Source: JBGVSA01 sp041807905 (GTDB taxonomy: Bacteria > Pseudomonadota > Gammaproteobacteria > Burkholderiales > Rhodocyclaceae). Taken from it: a stretch of DNA of 64,000 nucleotides. Position 1 is the first letter of the stretch. The number at the start of each line of letters is the position of its first letter. The notes below the pieces were generated by a model. It was not told the DNA's origin. It did no database searches and saw nothing but the letters and a program-made list of their open reading frames with translations. A program made the translations under genes and the position numbers. Below are positions 37,413-46,600 of the stretch, piece after piece. The stretch is taken from the NCBI RefSeq assembly GCF_041807905.1, contig NZ_JBGVSA010000021.1:4603-68602 (forward strand), in the 5' to 3' direction.

Positions 37413-37835
37413 ATGGAAATCAAGTTCTACCATAACGCCCCCAACCGCCTGATGGCGGCCTGCTCCATCGCCACCAAGGCGGTGAAGCAGGGGCGGCGGA
37501 TCGTGGTCTACGCGCCCGATCCGGAGGTTTCGCGCCGCTTCGACCAGGCACTGTGGAGCGCGCAGCCGCTGTCGTTCGTGCCGCACGTCGCTGCCGCCTC
37601 GCCGCTGGCGCCGCGCACGCCGGTCGTGCTCGCCCGCGATGGCGACAATGCGCCGCACGCCGATGTACTGATCAACCTCGGCCTGGAACCGCCGGCCGAT
37701 TACGAGCGTTACGCTCTGCTGGTCGAGGTCGTCTCGCGCGATGGCGAAGATCGCGACCTGGCGCGTCGCCGCTGGCAGTACTACAAGCAACAGGGCTACG
37801 CCATCGAAGCCTACGACCTGAACCGAACGGAATGA
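37413..37835 (+). CDS. holC: DNA polymerase III chi subunit HolC
   Basis: 140 residues: 'MEIKFYHNAPNRLMAACSIA' is the typical chi N-terminus, with 'RIVVYAPDPEVSRRFDQALW' and 'WQYYKQQGYAIEAYD' at the end. Chi links the clamp loader, through psi, to SSB on the lagging strand. It follows pepA closely and its stop overlaps the start of the next gene. Confidence 0.93.
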   Translation: MEIKFYHNAPNRLMAACSIATKAVKQGRRIVVYAPDPEVSRRFDQALWSAQPLSFVPHVAAASPLAPRTPVVLARDGDNAPHADVLINLGLEPPADYERYALLVEVVSRDGEDRDLARRRWQYYKQQGYAIEAYDLNRTE

Positions 37836-38605
37836 CCATGCCGGCAGTCAACGACGCGGACGACGTGCTGATTTCGAAGGCCGATGCGCTGATCCGGCGT
37901 CATCGCGCCGACGCGCAGACAGGCGATGATCTGCCCCTGCTGATCGAAGAGATCGACGACGAACTGCCCGAGCTGACCGACGCCATGGACGACGACATCC
38001 TGTTGTCCGAGGCGCTCGACGACCTCACGCTCACCGACACCATCGACCTGCTCAACGACGCCGAGTTGCCGCCCATGCGCGGCCCGGCCATCCAGCAGAT
38101 CGACCTGCCGACCGTGCGGCAGGCCATCGCCGGGCTACCCCGTGACGTTGTCATGCAGCAGGCACCGGAAGGTCTTTCACAGGAACAGGTCGACATCCTC
38201 ATCGACGACGCGGTGCAACGCGCACGCGACGACATGCAGCGCGCGCAGGAACGCGCCATCGAAGAGGCCGTCGCACGTGCGAGAGACGCATTTGCCGCCG
38301 AGCACGCCGCCATGGTCGAGGCTGTCCGTGCCGAAGCCTCGGCCAACGCGCGGCCGAGCGAAGAAGCCATCGCCGCCATTCACCGCGAAGCGCGACAGGC
38401 GGCTTCCGAGCAGATGGGCGAACGCCTCATCGAACTGGATGCGTACATTGCGCAGGCCATCGACGGATGGATTGCGCGCGAACTGCCGCAGATTATTTCC
38501 GGCGAGCTCGACGCGCTGGTCGAACGCCTGCGCATCCAGACCACGGCGCACATGCGCGCCACGCTGTTGCCCGAGATCTCGGACAAGCTGTCGGGCCTGC
38601 TCTGA
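37832..38605 (+). CDS. Acidic, helical protein of unknown function downstream of holC
   Basis: 257 residues if started at the ATG overlapping the holC stop (ATGA); a second in-frame ATG is at 37838. The N-terminal third is strongly acidic ('DDLPLLIEEIDDELPEL', 'MDDDILLSEALDDLTL'). The middle (about 120-190) is an alanine/arginine/glutamate-rich long helix, likely coiled coil ('RARDDMQRAQERAIEEAVARARDA'-like). The C-terminus resembles amphipathic helices. There is no catalytic motif. Translational coupling to holC suggests an accessory role in replication or envelope processes, but nothing specific can be stated. Confidence 0.75.
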   Translation: MTMPAVNDADDVLISKADALIRRHRADAQTGDDLPLLIEEIDDELPELTDAMDDDILLSEALDDLTLTDTIDLLNDAELPPMRGPAIQQIDLPTVRQAIAGLPRDVVMQQAPEGLSQEQVDILIDDAVQRARDDMQRAQERAIEEAVARARDAFAAEHAAMVEAVRAEASANARPSEEAIAAIHREARQAASEQMGERLIELDAYIAQAIDGWIARELPQIISGELDALVERLRIQTTAHMRATLLPEISDKLSGLL

Positions 38606-38692
38606 TTACGCGTCCGATCGCGACGCTCGCCCATCTATTGAAGTCGACGCGACCGCTGCGCACGATGACCGCCGGACGGTCAGCGGGCGACT

Positions 38693-39133
38693 TCAAGAAT
38701 CGAGCGGACGGCGCTCCTTGAGCACCAGCCAGCCGCGCGCAATGCGATACACCACCCACACGCCGACGACCAGCAGGCCGATGAGCGCGACGGGGATGCC
38801 GACGATGGTGAGCATCAGGATGGCGATCACCACGCACCACAACAGCGCGAACCAGAACGTGCGGATCTGCCAGCTGAAATGGCTATCGAGCCAGGTGCCG
38901 CGCACGTCGCCGCGCTTGATGTAGTTGAGGATGACGGCGAGGATCGACGGCAGCCCAAAGACGAAACTGCCGACGATGGTCGCCGCCGTGGTCACGCCGA
39001 TCAGCACCGACAGCGTGTGCAGGCCGTAGATCACGTGGGTCAGCTTCACCAGCCCGTCGCCGCCGCCACGCAGGGGCACCAGCCCTGGATTGGAAGGCTC
39101 CACGTCGATGATGTTGTCGTCGTCCTGCGGCAT
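38693..39133 (-). CDS. DUF4870-like membrane protein
   Basis: 146 residues with AAGGAGAG upstream. After an acidic cytoplasmic N-terminus ('MPQDDDNIIDVE') come hydrophobic helices at about 38-70 and 95-135. 'HVIYGLHTLSVLIGVTTAAT' and 'DSHFSWQIRTFWFALLW' are typical of the small DUF4870/YtmB-like membrane family. The function is unknown. It lies 28 bp downstream of ubiD on the same strand. Confidence 0.85.
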   Translation of the reverse strand: MPQDDDNIIDVEPSNPGLVPLRGGGDGLVKLTHVIYGLHTLSVLIGVTTAATIVGSFVFGLPSILAVILNYIKRGDVRGTWLDSHFSWQIRTFWFALLWCVVIAILMLTIVGIPVALIGLLVVGVWVVYRIARGWLVLKERRPLDS

Positions 39134-39161
39134 GTCCGCTCTCCTTTCCCTGAACTGATTT

Positions 39162-40646
39162 TTACTGCAGGCCGAGCGAGGCCCACATCTCGTCCACCCG
39201 GCGCTTGACGTCGTCGTCCATGGCGATGGCGCGGCCCCACTCACGGTGTGTCTCGCCCGGCCACTTGTTGGTGGCATCGATCCCCATCTTGCTGCCAAGG
39301 CCCGCTTCCGGCGACGCGAAGTCGAGGTAGTCGATTGGCGTGTTCTCGGCGATCAAGGTATCACGCGCGGCGTCGACCCGCGTGGTCATGGCCCAAATGA
39401 CTTCGGGCCATGAGCGGATGTCGACGTCCTCGTCCACGACGATGATGAATTTGGTGTACATGAACTGGCGCAGGAAGCTCCAGATGCCGAACATCACGCG
39501 CTTGGCGTGGCCCGGGTACTGCTTGCGTATCGACACCACCGCCAGCCGGTACGAGCAGCCTTCGGGCGGCAGGTAGAAGTCGACGATCTCGGTGAACTGG
39601 CGTTGCAGCAGAGGCACGAACACTTCGTTGAGCGCCAGCCCGAGCATCGCGGGTTCATCGGGCGGCTTGCCCGTATAGGTGCTGTGGTAGATGGGCGCAG
39701 TTCGATGCGTGATGCGCTCGACCGTGAACACCGGGAATTCGGCCACCTCGTTGTAATAGCCGGTATGGTCCCCGTACGGACCTTCGGGCGCCATGTCGCC
39801 GGGATGGATGACGCCTTCCAGCACGATTTCGGCGCGCGCCGGCACCTGCAGGTCGGAACCGATGCAATCGGTGAGTTCCGTCTTCGCACCGCGCAGCAGA
39901 CCTGCGAACTGATATTCCGACAGCGTATCGGGCACCGGGGTGACCGCGCCGAGAATCGTCGCCGGGTCGCAGCCGAGCACCACCGCGACAGGGAACGGCT
40001 CGCCAGGATGCGACAGTTGATGGTCGCGGAAATCCAGCGCGCCGCCACGATGTGCCAGCCAACGCATGATGACGCGATTGCGTCCAATGACCTGCTGGCG
40101 ATAGATGCCCAGGTTCTGCCGCGTCTTGTGCGGGCCACGCGTGACCACCAGCCCCCAGGTAATCAGGGGCGCGACATCGCCAGGCCAGCAGTGCTGGATC
40201 GGCAGCGTCGCCAGATCGACTGCGTCGCCTTCGATGACGACCTCCTGGCACGGCGCCTTGCGCGTGACGGAGGGCGACATGTTCATCACCTGCCGGAAGA
40301 CGGGCAGCTTCTCCCACGCATCCTTGAGCCCCTTGGGCGGCTCCGGCTCCTTGAGGAAAGCCAGCAGCTTGCCCACCTCGCGCAGCGCGCCTTTCCAGTC
40401 AGCATCCTCGCCCATGCCATAGGCCACGCGCTGCGGCGTGCCGAACAGGTTGGCCAGCACGGGCACGCTGTGGGCCCGCCCCTGCGTGTGGGGCTTTTCG
40501 AACAGCAACGCGGGCCCGCCTGCGCGCAGTACGCGGTCGGCGATCTCGGTCATTTCGAGATGCGTGTCCACCGGCACGCTGATGCGCTTGAGCTCGCCGC
40601 GTGATTCGAGTTGTGTAATGAAGTCGCGCAGATCCTGATAGTGCAT
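39162..40646 (-). CDS. ubiD: 4-hydroxy-3-polyprenylbenzoate decarboxylase UbiD
   Basis: 494 residues, full length for UbiD. 'NLGIYRQQVIGRNRVIMRWLAHRGGA' (in outline) is the prenyl-FMN/Mn/K binding region and 'EGPYGDHTGYYNE' carries the conserved glutamates. It decarboxylates the polyprenylated 4-hydroxybenzoate in ubiquinone synthesis and requires prenylated FMN made by UbiX, which is not in this window. It is the last ubi gene of a minus-strand run after ubiC, ubiA and a metallo-beta-lactamase-fold gene. Confidence 0.95.
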   Translation of the reverse strand: MHYQDLRDFITQLESRGELKRISVPVDTHLEMTEIADRVLRAGGPALLFEKPHTQGRAHSVPVLANLFGTPQRVAYGMGEDADWKGALREVGKLLAFLKEPEPPKGLKDAWEKLPVFRQVMNMSPSVTRKAPCQEVVIEGDAVDLATLPIQHCWPGDVAPLITWGLVVTRGPHKTRQNLGIYRQQVIGRNRVIMRWLAHRGGALDFRDHQLSHPGEPFPVAVVLGCDPATILGAVTPVPDTLSEYQFAGLLRGAKTELTDCIGSDLQVPARAEIVLEGVIHPGDMAPEGPYGDHTGYYNEVAEFPVFTVERITHRTAPIYHSTYTGKPPDEPAMLGLALNEVFVPLLQRQFTEIVDFYLPPEGCSYRLAVVSIRKQYPGHAKRVMFGIWSFLRQFMYTKFIIVVDEDVDIRSWPEVIWAMTTRVDAARDTLIAENTPIDYLDFASPEAGLGSKMGIDATNKWPGETHREWGRAIAMDDDVKRRVDEMWASLGLQ

Positions 40647-40651
40647 GAGGT

Positions 40652-41731
40652 TCAGTCCTGAATGGCCAGCGACTCACCATGCCGCAGCGTGCGGATGTAG
40701 TCGGGCGCCAGTTGTGCTGCCTTGAGCGCGGCAGCCAGGTCGCGCGGCGGCGCGTCGAACGATTCCTGCGTCAGTTCGAACGTACCCCAGTGAACGCCAA
40801 TGGCGCGGCGCGCTGCGAGGTCCTGCGCGATGCGCACGGATTCTGCCGGGTTGACGTGCTGCGGACGCATGAAGTCGCGCGGCTCGTAGGCGCCGATGGG
40901 CACCGCGAGCAGATCGACCGCGCCGAGCCGCCTGTGGATTTCGGCAAAGTCCTGCGAGTACCCCGTGTCGCCGGTATAGAGGAATCGCCAACCCGCCTGC
41001 TCCACCATGAAGCCCCCCCACAACGACTGGTTGGTGTCCCACGGGGTGCGCTTGCTCCAGTGCTGCGCGGGCGTGAACGTCACGCGTACGCCTGCGTGTT
41101 CGATGCTGTCCCACCAATCGAGCTCGCGCACATTGCGGATGCCCTCATCTTCGAACCACGACTTCAGCCCGAGCGGCACGATCCACAACGGCGCGTCGCC
41201 CTGCGACGCATGAATGCGGCGCACGGTATCGACATCAAGATGATCATAGTGGTTGTGCGAAATCAGTATGAGATCGACACGTGGCAGCGCCTCGGCAGTA
41301 ATCGGCGCAGGTACGCGCCGTCGGGCACCCAGCCACCACGTCGGGCCGGCGCGGTCCGAGTAGACCGGATCGGTCAGCACGGTGGTGATGGGGGTCTGCA
41401 ACAGCACTGAGGCATGGCCCAGCCACGTGACGCGCTTGCCGGACGAAGGCGTCACGGCAAGAGCCTTGGCATCGAGCGGCACCGACCAGTCGGCAACGAA
41501 TTTTTCGTAGCCACCTTCGGGTTCCGCCTTGGGGCGGAAGTCACCACGCAGGTTGCGCCACAAGACCTCCCATGCAGGCAGACGGCTGCCCGATGCCTCG
41601 CCCGACGTATTGGCGAATCCCTTTTCCCGATGATGTGCGCGCGACGGATCGTAGTACGGATTCTGCGCCACGCAGCCCGCCACCAGCGAGCACATGACGA
41701 AGTGCGCCGCAGCCCCGGGCAGCTTCATCAT
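40652..41731 (-). CDS. Metallo-beta-lactamase-fold lipoprotein (NAPE-PLD/RomA-like)
   Basis: 359 residues. The signal ends in a lipobox ('CSLVAGC', Cys about 20), so the mature protein is probably a periplasmic lipoprotein. The MBL metal motif is 'ISHNHYDHLD', with further ligands in 'YTGDTGYSQD' and 'GVHWGTFELT'. 'PVYSDRAGPTWWLGARRRVPAPI' is typical of the NAPE-PLD-like/RomA group, which includes phospholipase D-type enzymes. It starts at an ATG overlapping the ubiA stop and ends 5 bp before ubiD, so it lies inside a ubiquinone operon. Confidence 0.9.
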   Translation of the reverse strand: MMKLPGAAAHFVMCSLVAGCVAQNPYYDPSRAHHREKGFANTSGEASGSRLPAWEVLWRNLRGDFRPKAEPEGGYEKFVADWSVPLDAKALAVTPSSGKRVTWLGHASVLLQTPITTVLTDPVYSDRAGPTWWLGARRRVPAPITAEALPRVDLILISHNHYDHLDVDTVRRIHASQGDAPLWIVPLGLKSWFEDEGIRNVRELDWWDSIEHAGVRVTFTPAQHWSKRTPWDTNQSLWGGFMVEQAGWRFLYTGDTGYSQDFAEIHRRLGAVDLLAVPIGAYEPRDFMRPQHVNPAESVRIAQDLAARRAIGVHWGTFELTQESFDAPPRDLAAALKAAQLAPDYIRTLRHGESLAIQD

Positions 41732-42615
41732 TGCAGCGGCGCCGCGCTGTAGCCGCGCACGTAGTAATCGGCAGCCATCCCGATGAAGATGACCCCGCCC
41801 AGCCAGTTGTTGTGGATGAATGCCTTGAAGCATCCTTCGCGACTGCGGTCGCGGATCAGGGTGTAGTGGTACACGGCCAGCGCCGCCGCGCCGACGAGTC
41901 CCGCGTAATAGATCCAGCCCATGAACAGCACCGTGCCGACCCACACCATGATGCCCAGGAAGGCCGCGTAGCAGAGCATGACGGCCGCGACATCGAAGCG
42001 ACCGAAGGTAATGGCCGAGGTGCGCATGCCGAGCTTCAGATCATCATCGCGATCGACCATCGCGTATTCCGTGTCATAGGCTACGGCCCAGAAGATATTC
42101 CCCAGCAGCATCACCCACGCCACCAGCGGCACCTGCATCTGCTGCGCAGCGTAGGCCATCGGAATGCCAAAGCCGAACGCAATGCCGAGGTACGCCTGCG
42201 GAATGGCGAAGAATCGCTTGAAGAAGGGGTACGTTGCCGCCAGTGCCACGGCCGCCAGGGACAGCGCCCACACCAGGCGATTGAGCGGCAGGATCAGGCA
42301 GCCGGCGAGCACGGTCAGCACGGCAGCGAGGATCAGCGCCTCGCGCCCGGTCACCTCACCGGTGATCAGAGGCCGCTTGGCAGTGCGTTTGACGTGACCA
42401 TCGAAATCGCGATCGGCCCAGTCGTTTACCACGCAGCCCGCCGAACGCATGAGCACGGTGCCGACGACGAAGATCCACACGATCATGAAGTTGGGGCGCC
42501 CGGCCCCGCTGGCCCACAATGCCCACAACGTGGGCCACAGCAGCAGCAATATGCCGATCGGCTTGTCCAGCCGCATCAGCCTTTCATAAGCGTCGAGACG
42601 TTGAGTGAGATTCAT
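41728..42615 (-). CDS. ubiA: 4-hydroxybenzoate polyprenyltransferase UbiA
   Basis: 295 residues, about nine membrane helices. The two aspartate-rich motifs are visible: 'NDWADRDFDGHVKRT' (about 70-84) and 'DTEYAMVDRDDDLKLG' (about 190-205), binding magnesium pyrophosphate. It attaches the polyprenyl tail to 4-hydroxybenzoate. The ATG overlaps the ubiC stop by 4 bp, and its own stop overlaps the next start by 4 bp. Confidence 0.95.
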   Translation of the reverse strand: MNLTQRLDAYERLMRLDKPIGILLLLWPTLWALWASGAGRPNFMIVWIFVVGTVLMRSAGCVVNDWADRDFDGHVKRTAKRPLITGEVTGREALILAAVLTVLAGCLILPLNRLVWALSLAAVALAATYPFFKRFFAIPQAYLGIAFGFGIPMAYAAQQMQVPLVAWVMLLGNIFWAVAYDTEYAMVDRDDDLKLGMRTSAITFGRFDVAAVMLCYAAFLGIMVWVGTVLFMGWIYYAGLVGAAALAVYHYTLIRDRSREGCFKAFIHNNWLGGVIFIGMAADYYVRGYSAAPLQ

Positions 42616-43163
42616 GTCGGTAGATCGAGGATCGATGCCAGAAAGACTTCGCACACCAACAGGCGTCCGGACTGGCGGGTAAAGAGCGAGCGACGCGCCC
42701 ACAGCGTCGCCCCTTGCGTCGACTCAGCGACGGCGATCGCGCGATGATAGCGTCTATCGCGCGCATCGAGTCGGCGCGCCGTCAGCCGGCCCCGGCTCAC
42801 GTGCGGATCGGCAAACAGCGCATGCCCGAGCGGGCGCGAGCCGATGGTGCCGAACAAACGCCAGCCGCGCTCACGCGGCATCAACGAGCGCGCATGAACC
42901 ACCGGCCGACCATCGGCGAGCAGCAACACCTCGCGCAGCCACACGCGCTCGCCGCGACGCGTGCCGAGCAAGGCGGCCTCATCAGCATTCGGAATGTCCA
43001 TGTGCTGCGCCAGCACGCGCACCGAAACACGCTCGCAGCGAGCGGCAATGCGTGCGGTGAGTGACCCCGGATCGGTCAGCCAGGGATGCACGGGATCTGG
43101 CCGCGGGGGCGGCGGCGCACGCCAGCAATCACGGCGGCCATGCAGGGGAATGCGAAGACTCAT
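42612..43163 (-). CDS. ubiC: Chorismate pyruvate-lyase UbiC
   Basis: 183 residues. 'WLTDPGSLTARI' near the N-terminus, 'VWLREVLLLADGRPVVHARSL' with the product-binding Arg and 'LGHALF' are conserved in UbiC; the C-terminus 'RRSLFTRQSGRLLVCEVFL' supplies the active-site Glu. It converts chorismate to 4-hydroxybenzoate and pyruvate. It is the first gene of the ubiC-ubiA-MBL-ubiD run. Confidence 0.93.
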   Translation of the reverse strand: MSLRIPLHGRRDCWRAPPPPRPDPVHPWLTDPGSLTARIAARCERVSVRVLAQHMDIPNADEAALLGTRRGERVWLREVLLLADGRPVVHARSLMPRERGWRLFGTIGSRPLGHALFADPHVSRGRLTARRLDARDRRYHRAIAVAESTQGATLWARRSLFTRQSGRLLVCEVFLASILDLPT

Positions 43164-43291
43164 GGCGCCATTTTCTCAAGAACCGCGCGATCGTGCCCGC
43201 CTGCGGTGAAACGCCGATGACGAAGTTCCCGCGGCCTACCTGTATAGTCGGCGAGCGCGCCAACGTTCGGCGCGATTGCCGGAGCAGCCCC

Positions 43292-43927
43292 ATGCCCTCG
43301 ACCCTGCATTACATCTACGACCCCCTGTGCGGCTGGTGCTACGGCGCAGCTCCGCTGGTGCGCGCGGTGCGCGACCTGCCCGGCGTGAGTGTCGCGCTGC
43401 ATGGCGGCGCCATGTTCTTGGGTGCGAACCGGCAGCCCGTGACGGAGCAGTTGCGCAACTACGTCATGCAACACGATCGGCGTATCTCGGCCCTGTCGGG
43501 CCAACCGTTCGGCCAGGACTACTTCGACATCCTGCTGCGCGACCACACCGCCGTGCTCGATTCCGACCCGCCCATTGCCGCCATTCTCGCGGCACAGGCC
43601 CTGACCGGCGGCGGGCTGGACATGCTGGCGCGGATTCAGACCGCGCACTACGTCGAAGGCCGACGCGTATCGGACGAGGCCGTGCTCGCAGCGCTTGCAG
43701 AGGAAATCGGTCTCGACGTCGACGCTTTCGAACGCCAGTTCGAAGCTGCCGTGCCACAGGTCGCCGCGCACGCCCGCGAATCGAACGCTCTGCTCCGCAG
43801 TGTCGGCGGCGGCGGCTATCCAACATTTGCCCTCGAACGTGACGGTGCCATGCGCGTGCTATCGCCCGGGCAGTATCTGGGCAAGCCGCAAGCCTGGCGC
43901 GACGCCGTGGCGGCTGCTGTGGCGTGA
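43292..43927 (+). CDS. DsbA-family thioredoxin-fold protein with CGWC motif
   Basis: 211 residues from the ATG at 43292; a longer frame exists, but the thioredoxin fold starts immediately at 'LHYIYDPLCGWCYGAAP', with CGWC at about 13-16. A helical insertion follows (about 40-165), then 'GGYPTFAL' with the cis-proline. There is no signal peptide, so it acts in the cytoplasm, like FrnE/2-hydroxychromene-isomerase relatives. It is divergent from ubiC; the partner substrate is unknown. Confidence 0.88.
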   Translation: MPSTLHYIYDPLCGWCYGAAPLVRAVRDLPGVSVALHGGAMFLGANRQPVTEQLRNYVMQHDRRISALSGQPFGQDYFDILLRDHTAVLDSDPPIAAILAAQALTGGGLDMLARIQTAHYVEGRRVSDEAVLAALAEEIGLDVDAFERQFEAAVPQVAAHARESNALLRSVGGGGYPTFALERDGAMRVLSPGQYLGKPQAWRDAVAAAVA

Positions 43928-44027
43928 TTTCCGTTTGGAGCGATGGCACGGCACATCGGGCGCGCGGTGTTGAGCGTTCAGACGTTGTTGCTTGGGTTGA
44001 TGTGCTTGGTGAAAAGAAACCCTTGAA

Positions 44028-46082
44028 TCACGCCTTCAACAACGACTCCCGCCCACCATGCCACCGCCCGAGAATGTCCTCCACCGCCTCCGGGTAAGCG
44101 CGCAGCATGTCGTCCGCCGCCTGCCTTGCCTGCTCAAGCAAGTCGACGTCGGCTTCGATATCCGCATATCGCAACAGCGGCACCCCACTCTGCCGCGCGC
44201 CGACAAACTCGCCCGGCCCGCGTAGCTGCAAGTCGCGACGCGCGATCTCGAATCCGTCGGTAGTCTCGAAAATCGCTTTGAGACGGGCCCGCCCGTTCTG
44301 AGACAGGGGCGCCGAGTACAGCAGCACGCAGCTCGATGCCGCCGCGCCGCGCCCTACCCGCCCGCGCAGTTGGTGCAGTTGCGCCAGCCCGAAACGTTCG
44401 GCGTGTTCGATGACCATCAACGAAGCGTTGGGCACGTCCACGCCGACTTCAATGACGGTGGTGGCGACCAGCAGTTGCACCTCGTTGCGGATGAAGGCAT
44501 CCATGACGGCAGCCTTTTCGTCCGGTTTAAGGCGGCCATGTACCAGTCCCACGCGCAGTTCCGGCAGTTCCTCCGAAAGCGCCTCGAACGTGGCAACCGC
44601 CGTCTGCAATTCGAGCGTTTCGCTCTCTTCGATGAGCGGACACACCCAGTACGCTTGGAGTCCTTCATGGCAGGCATCGCGCACGCGCGCGATCACTTCT
44701 TCGCGACGGCGATCCGCCACCAGGTGCGTGTGAACCGGCGTGCGGCCGGGCGGCAGTTCGTCCAGCACCGAGACATCGAGATCGGCCATGTAACTCATGG
44801 CGAGCGTGCGCGGGATCGGCGTGGCGCTCATCATCAGCATGTGCGGGAGTTGTCCGTCGACCTTCTCGCGCAGCGCCAGTCGCTGCTTCACGCCGAAGCG
44901 ATGCTGCTCGTCCACCACTGCGAGCCCCAGTCGTTCAAGCGCTACGGTTTCTTCGATCAACGCGTGGGTGCCGACGATCATCAGGGCGGAGCCTTCGGCG
45001 ATCTTGGCGAGCATCGCCTCGCGCTCGCGTTTTTTCTGCGACCCGGCCAGCCATGCGACTTCGATACCGAGCGGAGCCAGCCAGCCGACGAGCTTGCGAT
45101 AGTGCTGCTCGGCGAGAATTTCGGTCGGCGCCATGAGCGCGGTCTGGTAGCCGTTTTCCACCGCCTGCAACATCGCCAGCGCGGCGACGATGGTCTTGCC
45201 GCTGCCCACGTCGCCCTGCAGCAGGCGCTGCATGGGGTGCGGCTGCGCGAGTTCGAGCGCGATCTCGTTGACCGCGCGCGTCTGTGCGCCAGTCAATGCA
45301 AACGGCAACGTGTTGATCAGGCCGGCGGTCAGTTGGCCGCGCGGGGGCAGGGCCGGTGCGCTGTGCGCGCGGCGCTCCGCATGCGCACGTCGCAACGACA
45401 ACTGTTGCACGAGCAGTTCGTCGAACTTGATGCGGCGCCACGCCGGATGGCTGCGGTCATCGAGCGATTCGAGCCGCGTCCCGGGCGTCGGTTGATGCAG
45501 AAAGCGCAGGCTGCGCTCCCAGCCCGGCAAACGCAGCGCCGCGCGCAATGCGTCGGGCAACGGATCGTTCAGCCTGCTGCGCTGGAATGCACGCTCGACG
45601 AGCTTGCGCAGCGCGCTCTGGGCAAGCCCCGCCGTGGTGGGATAGACCGGTGTGAGCGTAGCGGGGAGTTCCTGCCCTTCCACCACCGGCACCACGCGCG
45701 GGTGGACCATTTCGTCGCCCCAGAAGCCGCCGCGCACTTCGCCGAAGGCGCGTACCGTATTGCCGACGGCAAGCTGCTTCTGGATCGAGGGATAGAAGTT
45801 GATGAAGCGCAGCGTGATCACGCCGGTATCGTCGCGCAGGCGGCACACAAACTGCCGGCGCGGGCGCAGCATGACCTCGGCCGATTCGATCGTACCGAGT
45901 ACCTGGGCGGAATCGCCGAACGGCAGTTGCGCGATGGGCGTGACCTGCGTCTCGTCCTCGTAGCGCAGCGGCAGATGCAGCAGGATGTCGTCGTCGTTGT
46001 ACAGCCCGAGCTTGGCCAACCGGCCAGCGAGCGCACTGGTCTTGCGCGCACCGCCGCTGGCGGACGATTCAGCCGCACCCAT
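44028..46082 (-). CDS. recG: ATP-dependent DNA helicase RecG
   Basis: 684 residues. An N-terminal wedge OB domain (about 60-150; 'FINFYPSIQKQLAVG') is followed by helicase domain 1 with Walker A 'GDVGSGKT' and 'VVDEQHRFG' (DEQH), then domain 2 with 'LVATTVIEVGVDVPNA' and the motif VI arginines 'QLRGRVGRG'. It unwinds and regresses stalled replication forks and branch-migrates Holliday junctions. Length and motifs are complete. Confidence 0.96.
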   Translation of the reverse strand: MGAAESSASGGARKTSALAGRLAKLGLYNDDDILLHLPLRYEDETQVTPIAQLPFGDSAQVLGTIESAEVMLRPRRQFVCRLRDDTGVITLRFINFYPSIQKQLAVGNTVRAFGEVRGGFWGDEMVHPRVVPVVEGQELPATLTPVYPTTAGLAQSALRKLVERAFQRSRLNDPLPDALRAALRLPGWERSLRFLHQPTPGTRLESLDDRSHPAWRRIKFDELLVQQLSLRRAHAERRAHSAPALPPRGQLTAGLINTLPFALTGAQTRAVNEIALELAQPHPMQRLLQGDVGSGKTIVAALAMLQAVENGYQTALMAPTEILAEQHYRKLVGWLAPLGIEVAWLAGSQKKREREAMLAKIAEGSALMIVGTHALIEETVALERLGLAVVDEQHRFGVKQRLALREKVDGQLPHMLMMSATPIPRTLAMSYMADLDVSVLDELPPGRTPVHTHLVADRRREEVIARVRDACHEGLQAYWVCPLIEESETLELQTAVATFEALSEELPELRVGLVHGRLKPDEKAAVMDAFIRNEVQLLVATTVIEVGVDVPNASLMVIEHAERFGLAQLHQLRGRVGRGAAASSCVLLYSAPLSQNGRARLKAIFETTDGFEIARRDLQLRGPGEFVGARQSGVPLLRYADIEADVDLLEQARQAADDMLRAYPEAVEDILGRWHGGRESLLKA

Positions 46083-46132
46083 TGGCGCACCTCCGGCGCA
46101 CGCAGCGCACCGTCATCACGCGAGTCCTGCGA

Positions 46133-46516
46133 TCAGCCCAGCACGAGTACGGCGTCGGCTTCGACCACCGCGCCGCGCGGCAGCGATGCCACGCCGACAG
46201 CGGCACGCGCCGGATAGGGTTCGCTGAAATAGCGGGCCATGATCTCGTTGACCTTGGCAAAGTTCGACAGGTCGGTCATGAAGATGTTGACCTTCACGGC
46301 ATCGGCCAGCGAACCGCCCGAGGCTTCGGCCACGGCCTTGAGGTTCTCGAACACCTGCACCGCCTGCGCTTCGAACCCGTCGGCCAATTGCATGGTCACC
46401 GGATCGAGACCGATCTGGCCCGACAGGTAGACCGTCTTGCCGCTGCTCGCCACGGCTTGTGAATAGGTGCCGATGGCGGCCGGCGCGTTGGCGGTGGCAA
46501 TGATCTGTCTGGACAT
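46133..46516 (-). CDS. ridA: Reactive intermediate deaminase RidA
   Basis: 127 residues from the ATG at 46516. 'ANAPAAIGTYSQAV' and 'LSGQIGLDP' at the start and 'PARAAVGVASLPRGAVVEADAV' at the end are archetypal RidA; the catalytic Arg is in 'PARAAV' and the Glu in 'VEAD'. It hydrolyses 2-aminoacrylate and related imines. It lies 50 bp upstream of recG on the same strand. Confidence 0.93.
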   Translation of the reverse strand: MSRQIIATANAPAAIGTYSQAVASSGKTVYLSGQIGLDPVTMQLADGFEAQAVQVFENLKAVAEASGGSLADAVKVNIFMTDLSNFAKVNEIMARYFSEPYPARAAVGVASLPRGAVVEADAVLVLG

Positions 46517-46600
46517 GGAGCGCTCCGATGATGGGTGGTTCGCGCACGGCGCGCGATAAAACGCGCATTTTACGCGACAGCCCACCTCTCCCGCGAATGC

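Noticed and set aside
44370..46217. A 615-residue plus-strand frame opposite recG.
   Set aside because: recG is complete with all helicase motifs on the other strand; the antisense frame has no recognisable protein features.
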